From NCBI GenBank assembly GCA_030041275.1, contig JASHOE010000288.1:1-59850 (forward strand): a DNA stretch of 59,850 nt, read 5' to 3'. The notes beneath the pieces are model-generated. The model made no database searches, was not told the DNA's origin, and saw only the letters and a program-made list of their open reading frames with translations. The position numbers and the translations under genes are program-made. This document shows, one piece after another, positions 51,989-59,850 of this stretch. This stretch comes from Streptosporangiaceae bacterium (lineage in GTDB: Bacteria; Actinomycetota; Actinomycetes; Streptosporangiales; Streptosporangiaceae). Within the stretch, counting starts at the first letter, position 1; the number at the start of each line of letters is the position of its first letter.

Positions 51989-52693
51989 GTGGACCACGAA
52001 GGTAGCGGTGTCCTGGACGCACCTGGCCAGGGACATGACGTTGCTGGCTGGCTGCGGTTGGCGGCGATTGCCGTTGCGGTACGGCCGGGCCATCTGCCGG
52101 ACGGCCGGCCATGCCTGACCATCGGGGAAGTTCGTCGCTACGCGGCGTATAACCATCTGCAGGGCGACAACCCGGAGCATGACCGGGGCGACTGCGGCAT
52201 CGTCAGCTGCGCTGACGTCCTGAATCAGTTCGACGTCCCGTTGACCGAGGCTGATGCCTTTCGCCACGCCAGCCGCTGCCGCGAGTTGCACCTGGTGCCC
52301 GGGCGCCTGGATCAGTCCGGCTGGACGCTCCCGGCCGAGCAAGCAGCCATCCTGGCCGACTACGGCATCGCCGCCCACGCCGAGGAGGCTCAGCCGATCG
52401 AGCGGCTGGCACTCGCCGTGCAACAGGGCCGGGGCGTCATCGCCATGGTCAACGCTGGCGTGCTGTGGAGCGACCCGAGAGTACTCGGGCACGGCCAGGC
52501 TAATCACGCGATCACGATTATCGGCATCGCCCGCGACCGCTACGACGGCGCTCTGCTGGGCTTCTACATCAATGACAGCGGTACCGGCCAGTCGGGTCAG
52601 TTCGTCAGCGCGCACCTGATGAAGACCGCGTTCGAGCACGAGGGCGGATTCTGCGTGGTGACGGACCTCGCTCAGCCAAAGCCGGTGGGGTGA
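51989..52693 (+). CDS. C39/papain-like cysteine peptidase-fold protein
   Basis: A 234-residue protein with an apparent catalytic triad. Cys sits in RGDCGIVSCADVLNQF, His in GQANHAITIIGI, and Asp/Asn in GFYINDSGTG. The order Cys-His-Asp and spacing fit the peptidase C39 or papain-like fold. There is no signal peptide or ABC transporter fusion, so the substrate and compartment are open. The GTG at 51989 has GAGG 4 nt upstream; another in-frame GTG at 51968 is possible. It lies 111 nt downstream of the small-membrane-protein row on the same strand, with a TACATC half-site between, and may belong to that system. Confidence 0.75.
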   Translation: MDHEGSGVLDAPGQGHDVAGWLRLAAIAVAVRPGHLPDGRPCLTIGEVRRYAAYNHLQGDNPEHDRGDCGIVSCADVLNQFDVPLTEADAFRHASRCRELHLVPGRLDQSGWTLPAEQAAILADYGIAAHAEEAQPIERLALAVQQGRGVIAMVNAGVLWSDPRVLGHGQANHAITIIGIARDRYDGALLGFYINDSGTGQSGQFVSAHLMKTAFEHEGGFCVVTDLAQPKPVG

Positions 52694-52702
52694 CTGCGGT
52701 TC

Positions 52703-53557
52703 TTACACGCCCAGGCTTGGCTTGGCGGCAGCCTCGAACAGCCGGAACGGCAGCAGTCGCTTCGTCATCAGGCCAGCTCGTTCCATGGTCTTGCCGACCG
52801 ACAGCCGGCGGGGCGGTCGACCCGACTCGAGCACGCGCTGCACGGCCACGGCGACCTGGCCGGGCGACGCCCCATTCACCTCGTCGCGTTCCATGACACC
52901 AATGGCTTTGGCCGCGGCCGCAGCGTACACACCGCCGGTGTCCGCGACGGTGTCGATGCGGCGGCTCGCGGTGAAGTCTGTCGCGAAGTTGCCTGGCTGC
53001 AGCAGGGTGACGGCTATGCCGAACGGCGCTACCTCGTACGCCAGCGACTCGCCGAACCCCTCGAGCGCGAACTTGCTCGCGCTGTAATACGCCTGGAACG
53101 GTATGCCGATCACGCCGGCGATCGAGCTGACCAGCACTATGCGGCCGCTGCGCTGCCTGCGCATGTGCGGCAGCACGGCTTGCACGACGCGCACGCACCC
53201 CCAGAAGTTCGTGTCGAACAGTGCCTGCGCGTCGTCGATGCTGGTGAACTCAGCCGCTCCCGCGACTCCCCAGCCGGCTGCTGCGACGACCGCGTCGATG
53301 CGGCCGTACTGGCGCGCCACCTCGGCCACGCCTGCGCGCACGGCATTCTCGTCGTCGACATTCATCACTATGCCCGCCCAGGCCGACCCGGACCGGGCAG
53401 CCGACCCTCCGGCAGCCGCGGCGGAACTCCCGGTGCCGCGGCGGCTTGCGCCCGTCACCGTCCACCCCGCCGCCGCCAGCCGGTCGGCGCACGCCCGGCC
53501 GAGCCCCGCCGAAGCTCCGGTGACGAGCACGACCCTCTCCGCTACCGCATGTGCCAT
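52703..53557 (-). CDS. SDR-family oxidoreductase
   Basis: A 284-residue classical short-chain dehydrogenase. The cofactor motif is TGASAGLG; AAAGWGVAG occupies the usual NNAG position; the catalytic region has LVSSIAGVIG (Ser) and YYSASKFALEGFGE (YxxxK). The Arg in GASRRGTGSS suggests NADP. The C-terminal 30 residues (RLLPFRLFEAAAK) are hydrophobic. It is downstream of the P450 gene on the same strand (45 nt), so both may modify the same small molecule. Convergent with the cysteine peptidase gene. Confidence 0.92.
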   Translation of the reverse strand: MAHAVAERVVLVTGASAGLGRACADRLAAAGWTVTGASRRGTGSSAAAAGGSAARSGSAWAGIVMNVDDENAVRAGVAEVARQYGRIDAVVAAAGWGVAGAAEFTSIDDAQALFDTNFWGCVRVVQAVLPHMRRQRSGRIVLVSSIAGVIGIPFQAYYSASKFALEGFGESLAYEVAPFGIAVTLLQPGNFATDFTASRRIDTVADTGGVYAAAAAKAIGVMERDEVNGASPGQVAVAVQRVLESGRPPRRLSVGKTMERAGLMTKRLLPFRLFEAAAKPSLGV

Positions 53558-53602
53558 GGCGTGCCGCTCCTTTCTGCGGTGCTGGTGGCGCTACTGGGCC
53601 GG

Positions 53603-54805
53603 TCAACTGGACGCCGCGCCGCCAGGCGGGAAGACGAGCGGCAGGGTGTCGAGTCCGACCAGCCCGGTCGGCCACTGAACGCGCGGAGTGAATCCCGGCG
53701 CCAGTTTGTACTCAGGAATCCGGCTGTGCCACTCGGCCATCACCTCGCGCATCTCCATCCTGGCCAGGTGTGAGCCGAGGCAGCGATGTGGCCCGCCGCC
53801 GAAGGCATGGTGCCGCTCCTGGCGGCACAGGTCGATCTCGTCCGGGTCAGCATGCTCGGTCGGGTCTCTATTGGCGACGGCGATGGCGACATAGACCTCT
53901 GAGCCTGCTGGGATGGTCTGGTCGCCAAGCACGACGTCCTGGCTCGCCACCCGTGGCACGTACACGACCGGGCCGTCCATGCGGAGCAGTTCCTCGACGG
54001 CATCAGGAACGACCGACGGATCCGCGGCGATCTGCTGGCGGAGCCGCGGCTGGGCTGCGAGCGCCGCGAAAGCCGTGCTCAGCGCAGACGTGACAGTATC
54101 CAGCCCGGCCAGCACGAACAGGAATGACAAACCGAGTAGCTCTTCGTCGGACATCCGCTCCTCGCTGGTGTCAGCCAGCAGGCAGCCCAGCAGGTCTTCG
54201 GCGCCGTTGAGATCCCGCCGGCGCTCGCCGATATGGTCGACCAGGTACGTGAACAGCTCGGCGCCGGCTCGGATCATTTCCTCCGTCGGCTTACCGCCCG
54301 TCAGCATCGGGCTGCCGAGCAGCCCCTCTTTCCACTCGATGAGACGGTCGCGGTCTTCCATGGGCAGCCCGAAAAGCGTGAGGAAGACCTCGGCGGGCAG
54401 CGGAACGGCAAGTTCAGCGACCAAGTCGCAGTGCCCGCGGTCAACAAATGAGTCGATCAGGGTACCGACCAGCGAGCGGACCAGCGGCTGCCAGCCAGCC
54501 GTCTCGCGCGGGCCGACAAACGGCTGCAGGATGCGCCGGTACCGCGTGTGCTCGGGCGGGTCGAAAGCGATCGGCACCATCGGCAGCGGGCTGCCCACCA
54601 TGTCGAAGGCCTGCTTTGACGAGAACAGCTCGGGATGCTTCAGTGCGTACTCAACGTACTCGGCAGAACTGAGCACATAGCCGCGCGGGCTCTTGATGAT
54701 CGGGCCGGCTTCTCGAACCATGCGGTATGCCTCGGTACGGTTCTCGGCCATCGGCAGCCGCATAAACCTCAGGACGCCCTGGGCTGAGGCAGGATCCTGA
54801 CTCAT
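53603..54805 (-). CDS. cytochrome P450
   Basis: A 400-residue soluble bacterial P450. The I-helix oxygen-activation motif is AGLDT (233-237), the K-helix ExxR is Glu272-Arg275, and the haem-binding loop FGGGPHRCLG has Cys342 as the axial ligand. FDPPEHTRYRR near residue 81 is the typical class I N-terminal block. The electron partners (ferredoxin, reductase) are not encoded nearby. The substrate is unknown; the SDR downstream and methyltransferase-like gene upstream could act with it. Confidence 0.94.
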   Translation of the reverse strand: MSQDPASAQGVLRFMRLPMAENRTEAYRMVREAGPIIKSPRGYVLSSAEYVEYALKHPELFSSKQAFDMVGSPLPMVPIAFDPPEHTRYRRILQPFVGPRETAGWQPLVRSLVGTLIDSFVDRGHCDLVAELAVPLPAEVFLTLFGLPMEDRDRLIEWKEGLLGSPMLTGGKPTEEMIRAGAELFTYLVDHIGERRRDLNGAEDLLGCLLADTSEERMSDEELLGLSFLFVLAGLDTVTSALSTAFAALAAQPRLRQQIAADPSVVPDAVEELLRMDGPVVYVPRVASQDVVLGDQTIPAGSEVYVAIAVANRDPTEHADPDEIDLCRQERHHAFGGGPHRCLGSHLARMEMREVMAEWHSRIPEYKLAPGFTPRVQWPTGLVGLDTLPLVFPPGGAASS

Positions 54806-54824
54806 GATTTCTCCGGCGAGCTGA

Positions 54825-55304
54825 CTAGGCGGGCAGCAGCACGAGCGCTCGGTTGTGGGGCCCGTTGAAGTCGAGGGTCAGCCGCTCGGTGGTGCCGTGA
54901 GCGGCGTGGTGTGTTTCGACGGCATCGAGCAGCTCATCCCGGCCGAGCTTGGTACCCGTCGACCAGAAGTTGCAGCACGGCACCACGAAAACCGGCCGCA
55001 CGCGCGCGGAGTTGACCACCTCGCGCAGCGCCGCGTCCGGGTGCAGCCCGATGACAACGTCGTAGTAGCAGGCCATATCGGCCCGGTATTCTTCTGTCCG
55101 GCTGGAAACTCCGCGAAGGACATAGCCACGCGGGTCCACGACATCACAATCAATGTTGTGCCGCTTCCGGAGCAGACGCGCCAGCATCCCTTGCCCGCCC
55201 GCGACATCGGCAGCGGTCTTGGCCTCCGGAAACCGGGCGGCAATGAAGTCGGCAGTCACCTCGAACCGCCGCTCGTCGCCGTGAAAGCGGTGTGTCGACA
55301 CCAC
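54825..55304 (-). CDS. methyltransferase-like protein
   Basis: A 159-residue protein with a SAM-binding-like first strand and loop (AADVAGGQGMLARLLRKRHN), a second acidic strand end (CDVVDPRGYVLRG) and YYDVVIGLHPDAALREVVNSA. VFVVPCCNFW follows, similar to the PCC-type motifs of some RNA methyltransferases. It is short for a full class I enzyme. The target is unknown. It sits 19 nt upstream of the P450 gene on the same strand and is likely co-transcribed. Confidence 0.72.
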   Translation of the reverse strand: MVSTHRFHGDERRFEVTADFIAARFPEAKTAADVAGGQGMLARLLRKRHNIDCDVVDPRGYVLRGVSSRTEEYRADMACYYDVVIGLHPDAALREVVNSARVRPVFVVPCCNFWSTGTKLGRDELLDAVETHHAAHGTTERLTLDFNGPHNRALVLLPA

Positions 55305-55478
55305 CAGACCTCAGGATTGATACGAGTACCCTCGGCACGCGCGACTCCCCAGCTGCCTAATTTATCAGCGCTAGTCATGGACTGTGCCGGAGCCGGCGGG
55401 AGCCCGGACCTGACCGGCGGTGCGGCAACGCGAATAGCCGAATCGAGCCTGCGCCAGCACGGCTCTAGGCCGCGTGCA

Positions 55479-55937
55479 CTACGGCGCCACCAGTAACCAG
55501 AACACGTCCACGTCGAAGTCGCCAGTCGACGGATCGGGATCGCCGTAGATCTCCCAGAACGGGCCAGCGAGCCGGTACCCGTTCGCCTCGCTCCACTGGC
55601 GCACTTCTCGATGCGTGTCGCCGATCTTGGCGATCGGGCCGGTGTGGGTAGCGCTGGCAACGAGCCCGCCAGGAAGTGTCGATGCGACCACCTGACCGGC
55701 GGGCGCGAATGACCCCGTTACCTGAACACCGACTTCAACGTTCGGCACGTCGTCCTTGTAGAGCATGAGGTTGTGCCCGTGCTTGTGCAGCCCATCTGGA
55801 GCCTCGCCGCGAAGAAAGCTCCACACTGTGTCCAGCATCGGCGCCCACCGCGTCGGGAACTCCGCCCACGTCGTTGCCGTTGCTATCACTGCTTTCGGCG
55901 TCGGCTCAATGGTGCGCACTGTCACCTCAACGGTCAT
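55479..55937 (-). CDS. GyrI-like small-molecule-binding domain protein
   Basis: A 152-residue stand-alone GyrI-like/SOUL-type domain. It opens with VEVTVRTIEPTPKAVIATATTW and has HGHNLMLYKDDVPNVEVGVQVTGSF, then PGGLVASATHTGPIAKIGDTHREVRQWSEANGY and PFWEIYGDPDPSTGDFDVDVFWLL. These match the effector-binding domain of BmrR/Rob without a DNA-binding part. It may bind or hydrolyse a drug-like or electrophilic ligand. Function not established. Confidence 0.88.
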   Translation of the reverse strand: MTVEVTVRTIEPTPKAVIATATTWAEFPTRWAPMLDTVWSFLRGEAPDGLHKHGHNLMLYKDDVPNVEVGVQVTGSFAPAGQVVASTLPGGLVASATHTGPIAKIGDTHREVRQWSEANGYRLAGPFWEIYGDPDPSTGDFDVDVFWLLVAP

Positions 55938-56395
55938 GGCGCGGAGCTTACGCCGGGGCCGTGATCAGCAAGCGGAGCACGGGCCCGCAGAGTCGTGAAG
56001 CAGCGGCGCGCGGCGGCGCGACCCGGAGAGCAGGGCAGCCGCTTCGCCTGACTGTGCGCACCGCCGTCAGAACCGGCCGAGATTTGGCCAGGCGAACCGC
56101 AGCGGCACCGGCTTCGCGGTGATCTTGTGCAACCGATTGCGCAGGGCTAGCGTGCGGGCGGGGCCTGGGCCTCGCCGAGGATGATCACGATCCCTCGAAA
56201 GGGTTTGTCCGCCTGCAGGACCGTGAGCCCAGATCATCAACGGTTTCGCCGCACTTTGCGTCGGACGGCCCCTGTGCCGAAACGGGGGAAGCACGGACGC
56301 TGCGGCACCAGCCAGGCCGGAATGTGCCAGCTTGGTCGCTCGATGCGCGACAATGACGTGGTTTGGACACAGGCGTCGGCCGAGCCGGAGGTGGA
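55938..56395. other. intergenic, divergent promoters
   Basis: 458 nt between the GyrI-like gene and the kinase gene. Several overlapping open frames occur on both strands but none is credible. The kinase ribosome binding site CGGAGG is at the right end. No terminator-like hairpin or operator stands out. Confidence 0.35.
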
Positions 56396-58030
56396 ATGGT
56401 CAGCGACCTGCGATGGGGGGAGAGCCGCTTCGGCCCTGGCTCCCGGATCAGCAAGTACACGCTGGAGCAGCAGATCGGCCACGGCGGCATGGCGATGGTA
56501 TTCAGGGCTCGCGACCATCAGCTCGGCCGGCTAGTGGCACTGAAGATCATGGCCCCGTCGCTCGTGTCGGACACGGAATTCCGCCAGCGGTTCGTTCGCG
56601 AATCAAGAGCTGCGGCGGCTGTGGACGACCCGCACATCATCCCGGTGTTCGAGGCCGGTGAGGCAGACGGCGTGCTGTTTATTGCCATGCGCTACGTTGC
56701 CGGCGGCGACGTTCGTTCGCTGCTGGCTCGCGAAGGTCCGCTGAGCGTTGATCGGGCGACCGCAATCCTGGTATCGGTGGCGTCGGCACTCGATGCTGCA
56801 CACGCCGCCGGGCTGGTGCACCGCGACGTCAAGCCAGGAAACATGCTGATGGACGCTCGCAAGGGCCGGCCGGATCACGTCTACCTAGCGGACTTCGGAC
56901 TAACCAAGGCCACATCGGGGGCAATCTCGCTCACAGGCACCGGCAGGTTCCTGGGAACGGCCGACTATGCCGCACCAGAACAGATCGGCGGACGACCCGT
57001 CGACGGCCGGGCGGACCAGTACGCACTGGCGTGCGCAGCCGTCGAGATGCTCACCGGCGAGACGCCGTTCCCTCTCGACAATGTCATGGCCGTTCTCACC
57101 GCACACATGTCCGAGCCTCCGCCGCCACTGTCGGCTCGCCGTCACGGGTTGCCTGCGGAGCTGGATGCCGTCGTCGGCCGGGCGCTGGCCAAGTCCCCTA
57201 GTGATCGCTACCACAGCTGCGGCGACTTCACTGCCGCGTTGCTGCGCGCAGCGAGCGTCAGCCGCAATGGGACTGCGGTCGCGTCCGGAGCCCCGCCCGG
57301 CCGACCAGATCGGGAGACAGCCCGTCTCGCCGCCGGCGGTCCGGACGGTGCTCGCGCGGAGCCCCGCGAAACCAGGCCACTGGCGCGGCAGCGCTCGATG
57401 GAACCGCCAGGCCGGATCGACGTCGAGCGGGGCCGCAGCCGCGGCTGGCTCCTTGCCGGCGCGGCGGCAGCGGCTGTTGCGGTTGTTGCCGTGGCCGTCG
57501 TCGCGTACCTCGTGCTCGGGAAGCCCGGCGGCGCGCCAGGCGGACCTGCGGCTGGCACCAGCCACTCAGCTAGCCAGGCGGTGTCAGCGCCCCGCTGGCA
57601 CACCTACCACGACCCGAGCGGGTTTACGATCGGGCTCCCACCTGGCTGGTCCGTCGCGTCGAAGACGTCCGACGAGGTTCAGTTCACCGGGACTCCCACG
57701 GGTTTTGTCCTGGTGGTCGCCTGGAGCACTCATCCGCAGGCCGACGCGCTGGCTGACTGGCGGCAGCAGGCAGCCGAGAAAGCCGCAACCGATTCCACCT
57801 ACCGGCAGATCTCACTTCGCGAGGTGAGCTACGACGGCTACAACGCCGCTGACTGGCAGTTCATCAACGTCTACCAGGGCGTCCGCGTCCGCGTGATCGA
57901 CCGGACCTTCATCGTCCGGCCCGGTCAGCTCAGCTACGCCATCGAGCTTTATGGCCCGGCCGTCCACTGGCCCGCGGTGTACGAGAGCATCTGGCAGCCT
58001 CTGGTGACGAGCTTCCAGCCACCGCCCTGA
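56396..58030 (+). CDS. membrane Ser/Thr protein kinase, PknB type
   Basis: A 544-residue receptor-type kinase. The catalytic domain (about 20-290) has the glycine loop IGHGGMAMVF, Lys50 in VALKIM, the HRDVKPGN loop at 142-149, DFG at 166-168 and the APE region YAAPEQ. A Pro/Arg-rich juxtamembrane region leads to one membrane helix (about 350-372). The extracytoplasmic domain (about 400-544) contains YHDPSGFTIGLPPGWSVAS, a PsbP/DUF1795-like start, in place of PASTA repeats. So the sensed signal is probably not muropeptide. The ATG at 56396 has GGAGG upstream. Confidence 0.93.
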   Translation: MVSDLRWGESRFGPGSRISKYTLEQQIGHGGMAMVFRARDHQLGRLVALKIMAPSLVSDTEFRQRFVRESRAAAAVDDPHIIPVFEAGEADGVLFIAMRYVAGGDVRSLLAREGPLSVDRATAILVSVASALDAAHAAGLVHRDVKPGNMLMDARKGRPDHVYLADFGLTKATSGAISLTGTGRFLGTADYAAPEQIGGRPVDGRADQYALACAAVEMLTGETPFPLDNVMAVLTAHMSEPPPPLSARRHGLPAELDAVVGRALAKSPSDRYHSCGDFTAALLRAASVSRNGTAVASGAPPGRPDRETARLAAGGPDGARAEPRETRPLARQRSMEPPGRIDVERGRSRGWLLAGAAAAAVAVVAVAVVAYLVLGKPGGAPGGPAAGTSHSASQAVSAPRWHTYHDPSGFTIGLPPGWSVASKTSDEVQFTGTPTGFVLVVAWSTHPQADALADWRQQAAEKAATDSTYRQISLREVSYDGYNAADWQFINVYQGVRVRVIDRTFIVRPGQLSYAIELYGPAVHWPAVYESIWQPLVTSFQPPP

Positions 58031-58075
58031 GCTGCCTTGCCGCCTCCTGCGGTCGACCGTGCCAACTCGCAGCCA

Positions 58076-58106
58076 GCGAGCTGGTCAGTGCCTACGACCA
58101 GCTCGC
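58076..58106 (+). terminator. perfect 11-bp hairpin after the kinase gene
   Basis: GCGAGCTGGTC (58076-58086) pairs with GACCAGCTCGC (58096-58106) around a 9-nt loop, 45 nt past the kinase stop. It lies between convergent genes and can serve both. Confidence 0.75.
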
Positions 58107-58180
58107 CGACGGCCCGACTGCGGCCACATCTGCTAGCGACGCGGAAGCCTTCGAGGACAGGCGCCAGTCGTTGGCGGTAC

Positions 58181-58801
58181 CTACGGAGCGAACTGACCGT
58201 CGTGCGTTGGGTGTGCTGCGACGACGCATCGGGCGGGCGCGCCGAGGGATGGGGAGATGGAGAGGCTGACGTGCCATGGGGCGCGGCTTCCCAGCACGGG
58301 AGACTCGCTGACATCTGACGCCCCGAGCTGCATCCCGGCCGCATAGCCAGGAGAGGGGGAAGCAAATACGTACAACACAATGATGTCGCCATAGCGGTTA
58401 TACACGTTGGGCACGAATCCGCCATTCGTGTACATGCCCTGCGCCGTTATCGTCGTGCCAGTCAGCTGGCAGGACGTCGGAAGAAGTATTGAGGAGGACG
58501 GACCGTCGTTGCCCGCGGCCTTCATCTGGCTGTCGGATTCCACTGAGATCGGGATTTGCGGCTCCGATGTGGCCGTAACCGTCCGCGACGTTCCGGCTGC
58601 CGGGCCGGTCGTTGCGGAGTCGGAAGCCGGCGTACTGGCCACAGGCAAGGATGGCGTGCTGGCGACAGGCAAGGATGCGTGTCCGCTTGCTGGGTCGCAA
58701 CCAGCGACCAGAATGGTGCCGATGACGGCGGCCGCGGCGATCGCGGCGAAGTTAATCGAGCGCATGCTCGCAATATTCGGCAGGCGCAGCGCGATTGTCA
58801 T
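58181..58801 (-). CDS. secreted lipoprotein of unknown function
   Basis: A 206-residue lipoprotein. The N-terminus (MRSINFAAIAAAAVIGTIL then lipobox VAGC) is a clear signal. After it come two tandem copies of SLPVASTP and a Ser/Thr/Pro-rich linker. The C-terminal 110 residues have ILLPTSCQLTGTTITAQGMYTNGGFVPNVYNRYGD and a strand-rich end. The paired Cys (TSC..., ARC) may form a disulfide. No family is recognised. I chose the ATG at 58801; ATGs at 58765 and 58822 are in the same frame, and the one at 58765 gives the shortest signal peptide. Confidence 0.7.
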   Translation of the reverse strand: MTIALRLPNIASMRSINFAAIAAAAVIGTILVAGCDPASGHASLPVASTPSLPVASTPASDSATTGPAAGTSRTVTATSEPQIPISVESDSQMKAAGNDGPSSSILLPTSCQLTGTTITAQGMYTNGGFVPNVYNRYGDIIVLYVFASPSPGYAAGMQLGASDVSESPVLGSRAPWHVSLSISPSLGAPARCVVAAHPTHDGQFAP

Positions 58802-58843
58802 GGGGAGTGCTTCCCGCATGGGAAGGGCTTCCCGCCGAAGCAC

Positions 58844-59044
58844 CTGTTCGAGGTGCGCTCAGCTTGACGCCAGCCGACGCCCGGTGAGCTGGGTCATCGC
58901 CATCAACGCAGTTGGCGTCAGCTCCCGCATTGTGGATCACGTTGCTCCTGGCCGCGCGGCGCCGTCACGCAGAGTAGCCAGGTTTGATTCCGCCGGGCCC
59001 GAGCATGGAGCTTGGTGCCAGCCCGACCACGGAAGGCGAGACCA
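58844..59044. other. intergenic, divergent promoters
   Basis: 201-nt divergent gap; only the ribosome binding site GGAAGGCGAG of the carbonic anhydrase gene is recognisable. Confidence 0.35.
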
Positions 59045-59590
59045 ATGTCGAACATCGCTGCACTGATGGAGCGCAACAAGGCCTTTGCCAGCAGCGGCGC
59101 CTGGCGCAACACCCCTCGTCTTCCGTTCCTGCCGTTCAACGGCCTGTACATCATCACCTGCGTCGACCCGCGGACGGATCCCGCTGACTTCCTCGGAATC
59201 CAGTTCGGCGACGCCATCGTGGCGCGGACGCTTGGCGGCCGCGTGACCCCGGCGGTCATCCGCGACCTGTCGTATATCGGTTACCTCGTCGAGGCCAAGG
59301 CCCCCGAAGGCCCGTATTTCGAGGCCGCGGTCATCCACCACACCGACTGCGGCAGCCGCCTGCTTGAAGATCCAGAACTGCGGCACGGCTTCGCGCAGCG
59401 CGCCGGGTACGACGAGGGCGAGCTAGCGGCCCTACCCGCGACCGTGCCCGCTGAAACTGTCCGGGCCGACGTGGCCAGGCTGCTCGATGCGCCCCAGGTC
59501 TCGACGAGGACCACCATCTCCGGCCACGTCTACGACACCTCGACCGGCCTGCTACAAACCGTCGCAGAACCGGCCCGCGTCGGCTCGTGA
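59045..59590 (+). CDS. beta-class carbonic anhydrase
   Basis: A 181-residue zinc enzyme interconverting CO2 and bicarbonate. The zinc ligands are Cys in ITCVDPRTDP (the CxDxR motif, with catalytic Asp and Arg) and the HxxC pair in VIHHTDCG. The core GDAIVARTLGGRVTPAVIRDL matches the family's GDxxVxRNAG region. The length suits the short beta/plant-type class. I chose the ATG at 59045; the frame start at 59012 gives an unlikely Pro/Arg lead. Confidence 0.9.
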   Translation: MSNIAALMERNKAFASSGAWRNTPRLPFLPFNGLYIITCVDPRTDPADFLGIQFGDAIVARTLGGRVTPAVIRDLSYIGYLVEAKAPEGPYFEAAVIHHTDCGSRLLEDPELRHGFAQRAGYDEGELAALPATVPAETVRADVARLLDAPQVSTRTTISGHVYDTSTGLLQTVAEPARVGS

Positions 59591-59731
59591 GCTGTCCCCG
59601 AGACGAGCGATAAGAGGGCGTTTGGCGCGTCCGCGGCTGCCGCGACGGCCGGACAACCGCTGGAGCGAGCAGGCGTCCGAACAAGGATCATTCGCTCGTG
59701 GCCGGCCGTTCCGTCTCCGCCTCTATCGATC

Positions 59732-59767
59732 TTGACCGTAGGCTATCAATGTGATATCACTTTGATA
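59732..59767 (+). promoter_or_regulatory. promoter with 24-bp near-perfect palindrome
   Basis: TTGACC (59732-59737) and TATCAC (59755-59760) are spaced by 17 nt. A 24-bp palindrome spans 59744-59767: outer arms TATCAA and TTGATA, core TGTGATATCACT, with a single mismatched pair. It covers the spacer and -10 and ends 45 nt before the ATG at 59813. This is the hallmark of a dimeric repressor site. The regulator is unknown. Confidence 0.7.
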
Positions 59768-59812
59768 GGTGTTCGGAGCTACCGAAGACCGTGGAGCACC
59801 GGAGGCATTCCC

Positions 59813-59850
59813 ATGTACGCACTGATCGACAACGCCGCTCCCGAGTCGCG
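59813..59850 (+). CDS. partial gene at right edge
   Basis: The first 12 codons, MYALIDNAAPES, are visible after a strong CGGAGG 7 nt upstream. The promoter and palindrome just before it confirm that a gene starts here. The product cannot be identified. Confidence 0.6.
   Translation, partial: MYALIDNAAPES

Overview
The window is GC-rich DNA with the dense, short-spaced gene layout of an actinomycete. Supporting signs are an EgtABCD ergothioneine set, a TopA with GRYGPYV-type C-terminal repeats and a basic tail, DUF5703 and DUF2277 proteins, a membrane-anchored PknB-type kinase and many GTG starts. It looks like one chromosomal stretch: two tRNA genes, housekeeping genes (topA, pyrD, trpS), and no transposase, integrase, prophage module, CRISPR array or rRNA. 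I would place it in a large-genome soil actinomycete (Streptosporangiales/Frankia-like breadth), but I cannot name a genus.

Layout. 1-7.9 kb: a truncated MFS exporter, topA, a DUF5703 protein, a structured intergenic element, an M20 peptidase, tRNA-Leu(GAG), two lipoproteins and a 57-residue membrane protein. 8.1-12.4 kb: the egtA-egtB-egtC-egtD operon without egtE. 12.4-18.8 kb: pyrD, then a divergent metal-homeostasis locus (binding protein, ATPase and two permeases leftward; ArsR, His-rich protein and Fur/Zur-type regulator rightward) around a 7-1-7 palindrome. 19-25.6 kb: small unknown proteins and two large secreted proteins, one a GH25 lysozyme, that share a C-terminal propeller-like tail. 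25.7-35.8 kb: an acyl-CoA catabolism region with two acyl-CoA dehydrogenases, a TetR regulator and a serine hydrolase leftward, and two metallo-beta-lactamase-fold hydrolases, a membrane protein and an acyl-CoA ligase rightward.

35.8-49.6 kb: RDD and fasciclin proteins, an Smr protein, a four-helix membrane protein, a solitary cytosine-5 DNA methyltransferase, trpS, an MFS transporter with a large repetitive extracellular insertion, a class I methyltransferase, a UvrA2-type ABC protein, an alpha/beta hydrolase, an MFS exporter and tRNA-Arg(ACG). 49.7-52.7 kb: a MarR regulator with a palindromic operator, five consecutive tiny membrane proteins and a papain/C39-like cysteine peptidase; this is the best candidate for an undescribed system. 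52.7-59.85 kb: an SDR, a cytochrome P450, a methyltransferase-like protein, a GyrI-like protein, a Ser/Thr kinase, a lipoprotein, a beta-carbonic anhydrase and the start of a gene controlled from a long near-perfect palindrome.

Functional assignments rest on motifs read by eye. No database search was run, so substrates and family subtypes are inferences unless a catalytic motif is stated.
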